The notes below the pieces were generated by a model. The model was given only the letters and a program-made list of their open reading frames with translations, was not told the origin of the DNA and did no database searches. From Oceanitalea stevensii (GTDB lineage Bacteria > Actinomycetota > Actinomycetes > Actinomycetales > Actinomycetaceae): a stretch of 64,000 nt of DNA. Shown piece after piece: positions 63,301-64,000 of this stretch. A program made the translations under genes and the position numbers. The first letter of the stretch is position 1, and every line of letters starts with the position of its first letter. The stretch is from positions 168,732 through 232,731 of the forward strand of contig NZ_JACSPO010000004.1 of the NCBI RefSeq assembly GCF_014837105.1. The letters are read 5' to 3'.

Positions 63301-64000
63301 GCTGGAACAGCTACGAGATCGTCGTCCAGGGCGACAACATCAAGATCTACCTCAACGAGGTCCTGGTCAACGACTTCACGAGCACCGACCCGGCCCGTGA
63401 CCTCAGCGCCGGCTTCATCGGGATCCAGAACCACGGCGGCGGTGAGACGGTCTTCTACCGCGACATCCAGGTCAAGGACCTCGCCGTCGTCGAGGTGACG
63501 CCCGCGCCGGTGACCTTCACCGACGAGGACGGCACCGAGGACGACGTCTACACGGTCCCCGCGGTCGAGGGCGTCGAGTACGTCGTCGACGGTGAGGTCG
63601 TCGAGGCCGGCGAGTACGACGGCGCCGGCACGGTGATCGTCACGGCCCGCCCGCTCGACGGTTTCGCCTTCCCCGAGGGCGCTGCGGCCGAGTGGACCCA
63701 CACCTTCTCCACCGAGGGCGGCGAGCCGGTCCGCGTGCCGGTGGACCAGGTCTCCATCGGTCTGTACTCCCTCATCCCGTGGGTGAACGCCGAGGGGCAG
63801 CAGACGGTGCTCGCGCGGCTGGCGGAGATCGGGCTGGAGAACATCGAGCCCTACGGCGGCAACCTCAACCCTTACACCGCGGAGCAGGTGCGGGCGATGG
63901 CCGAGGAGATCGGTCTGGAGATCCCGTCCTCGCACTTCGACGTGGGTGAGGCGGGCTTCGACGAGACGCTCGAGTACGTCGAGACGATCGGTCAGGAGTA
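60399..64000 (+). CDS. Giant secreted multidomain protein of 3-keto-glycoside metabolism type (partial)
   Basis: At least 1200 residues; the frame is open to the window end. ATG 60399 is 5 nt from AAGGAG (ATG 60396 is possible). Signal peptide to about residue 43 (AAPAAAD). Domains in order: PA14-like (about 55-190, ITHALATLTVPTDGEYGFRVTNDDGALVYLDDQ); beta-propeller resembling membrane/PQQ-type sugar dehydrogenases (about 220-610); an Ig-like strand block; CBM6 (about 705-838, YYEAEEATLLGG); DUF1080/3-keto-disaccharide hydrolase domain (about 848-1030, TALFDGTLESFSDWKL, WHQDELGEYSLKLDWKL, GYEIQID); and the start of a xylose-isomerase-like barrel (from about 1113, VSIGLYSLIPWVNAEGQQTVLARLAEIGLENIEPYGG). 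Together these fit oxidation to 3-keto-sugars and cleavage of the glycosidic bond outside the cell. The function is inferred from domains. Confidence 0.85.
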   Translation, partial: MLIPSVLPARGPAPRASTGRRVVAALATAAVIGAGMAAPAAADVLPPQEPGVTLRTFQLASDPGGVCTLRSATTPNVDKLMPTIDWSTDADFGASDNFITHALATLTVPTDGEYGFRVTNDDGALVYLDDQLILENDGPQDSTSVEATVSLTAGTHDLRIEHYEGGFGQRLTFSWKTPGSTQWEVVPTSALSTEAGVVRVTAPGVKFCEGATDTPGDGLRLFDVNPNYELVDLRPEGFAPAVSALDFTEDGELVVVTAGQVSPGGWQPDPYTGQVYLMDGVQDADGPEDVSYRLVHDGLFNPMGVDVIGDSIFVSERDGLTELVPDPESEDPENPTYVRNPEYTDDEGEVTGKFATWPDGGNFHEFAFGLVHDEENFYVNLSVAINNGGASTNPQPAQNRGTTISIDRESGEVDFIAGGLRTPNGIGWGGTDGDDLFAMDNQGDWLPSSKLVHIKEGRFFNHYTNPAGPFDDQPVSPPAVWVPQNEIGNSPSAPFQLTDGPFAGQMLFGDVTYGGLQRAFLEEVDGEYQGAVFRHTAGLEAGVNRTIVGPDGSIYVGGIGEGGNWGESGKLRYGLQKLEVVGDDTFDIKEVRVVDGGFELEYTQPLSEETVDGLAEAYDVNQWRYVPTPSYGGPKVGEESLLVTGADLSEDGTTVTLAIDGLKPGHVVHFRSPRPFTDANGDELWSTEAWYTLNSLPGYVGPADRGYYEAEEATLLGGANTHDEHSGYSGTGFAQNIQNVGAEVRFTVNVDEAGTHPVHLRYANGPNPSDKDKTMSLYVNGEKVGPWVLPRLGDWKTWATASRDIELDAGANTIALRYDQGDDGNVNLDVLSVGEPDICEPMTTEPGYTALFDGTLESFSDWKLAGAGSFGRWDDCSLRGTGGMGLLWHQDELGEYSLKLDWKLVKDDNGGVFVGFPNPGNDPWVAVNQGYEIQIDATDADDRTTGAIYTFQGADLEARDAALNPVGSWNSYEIVVQGDNIKIYLNEVLVNDFTSTDPARDLSAGFIGIQNHGGGETVFYRDIQVKDLAVVEVTPAPVTFTDEDGTEDDVYTVPAVEGVEYVVDGEVVEAGEYDGAGTVIVTARPLDGFAFPEGAAAEWTHTFSTEGGEPVRVPVDQVSIGLYSLIPWVNAEGQQTVLARLAEIGLENIEPYGGNLNPYTAEQVRAMAEEIGLEIPSSHFDVGEAGFDETLEYVETIGQE

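Noticed and set aside
60351..63935. 1194-codon - strand frame opposite the multidomain protein
   Set aside because: The + strand frame carries signal peptide, PA14, CBM6 and DUF1080 patterns; the - strand product is Val/Asp/Gly-rich without motifs.

Overview
The window is very GC-rich DNA, with almost every third codon position G or C. It looks like a chromosomal segment of a Gram-positive actinobacterium, probably order Micrococcales. Pointers are a mycothiol deacetylase (MshB), an actinobacterial acyl-CoA carboxylase set (biotin carboxylase/BCCP, carboxyltransferase and small epsilon subunit), a class III cyclase with a mycobacterial-type regulatory domain, the succinylase branch of lysine synthesis (DapC, DapD), and many GTG starts with 1-8 nt gene overlaps. 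No tRNA, rRNA, CRISPR array, insertion sequence or phage gene was recognised. Genus cannot be fixed from this window.

Layout. 1-7.9 kb: end of a TetR regulator, a YidD-like protein, a membrane pair with an HTTM protein, an AraC regulator, an S9 peptidase, a YCII protein with its ECF42-type sigma factor, thymidine kinase and a DUF1345 protein. 7.9-27.7 kb: transport and proline use. PutA (8.2 kb) and PutP (24.3 kb) flank a peptide ABC importer (binding lipoprotein, two permeases, fused double ATPase), two giant FtsX-type permeases and two LolD/MacB-type ATPases. 27.7-29.0 kb: an AbiEi/nuclease-like gene bracketed by 69-bp inverted repeats. 29.2-38.4 kb: housekeeping genes (typA, mshB, flavin reductase, VanW protein, ferredoxin, dapC, citrate synthase).

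38.4-46.4 kb is the accessory highlight. A response regulator (- strand) faces a small exported two-cysteine peptide gene followed by a histidine kinase. Next comes an eight-gene operon whose first gene encodes a 114-residue protein. Its C-terminal 66 residues resemble circular bacteriocins of the circularin A/uberolysin type: cationic, no acidic residues. The operon continues with a large polytopic membrane protein, an ABC ATPase, a SpoIIM/DUF95 membrane protein, a small membrane protein, a Yip1-like protein and a second ABC pair. A matching 27-bp motif lies upstream of both the peptide gene and the bacteriocin gene. This suggests a peptide-controlled circular bacteriocin system in an actinobacterium.

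46.4-60.2 kb: a secreted lytic-transglycosylase-like protein, dapD, a NUDIX-NYN fusion, acyl-CoA carboxylase genes on the - strand with maf, a DUF885 peptidase, a formate/nitrite channel, a DsbA-like protein, then birA and an adenylate cyclase. 60.4 kb to the end: a very large secreted multidomain protein (PA14, beta-propeller dehydrogenase-like, CBM6, DUF1080, start of a sugar-isomerase barrel), truncated by the window edge, whose parts point to oxidation and cleavage of 3-keto-glycosides.

A short repeat family (core GGAATCCGGCTGTCGGCG and variants) occurs at three intergenic loci (7.9, 35.2 and 51.4-51.9 kb), including a 44-bp perfect palindrome.
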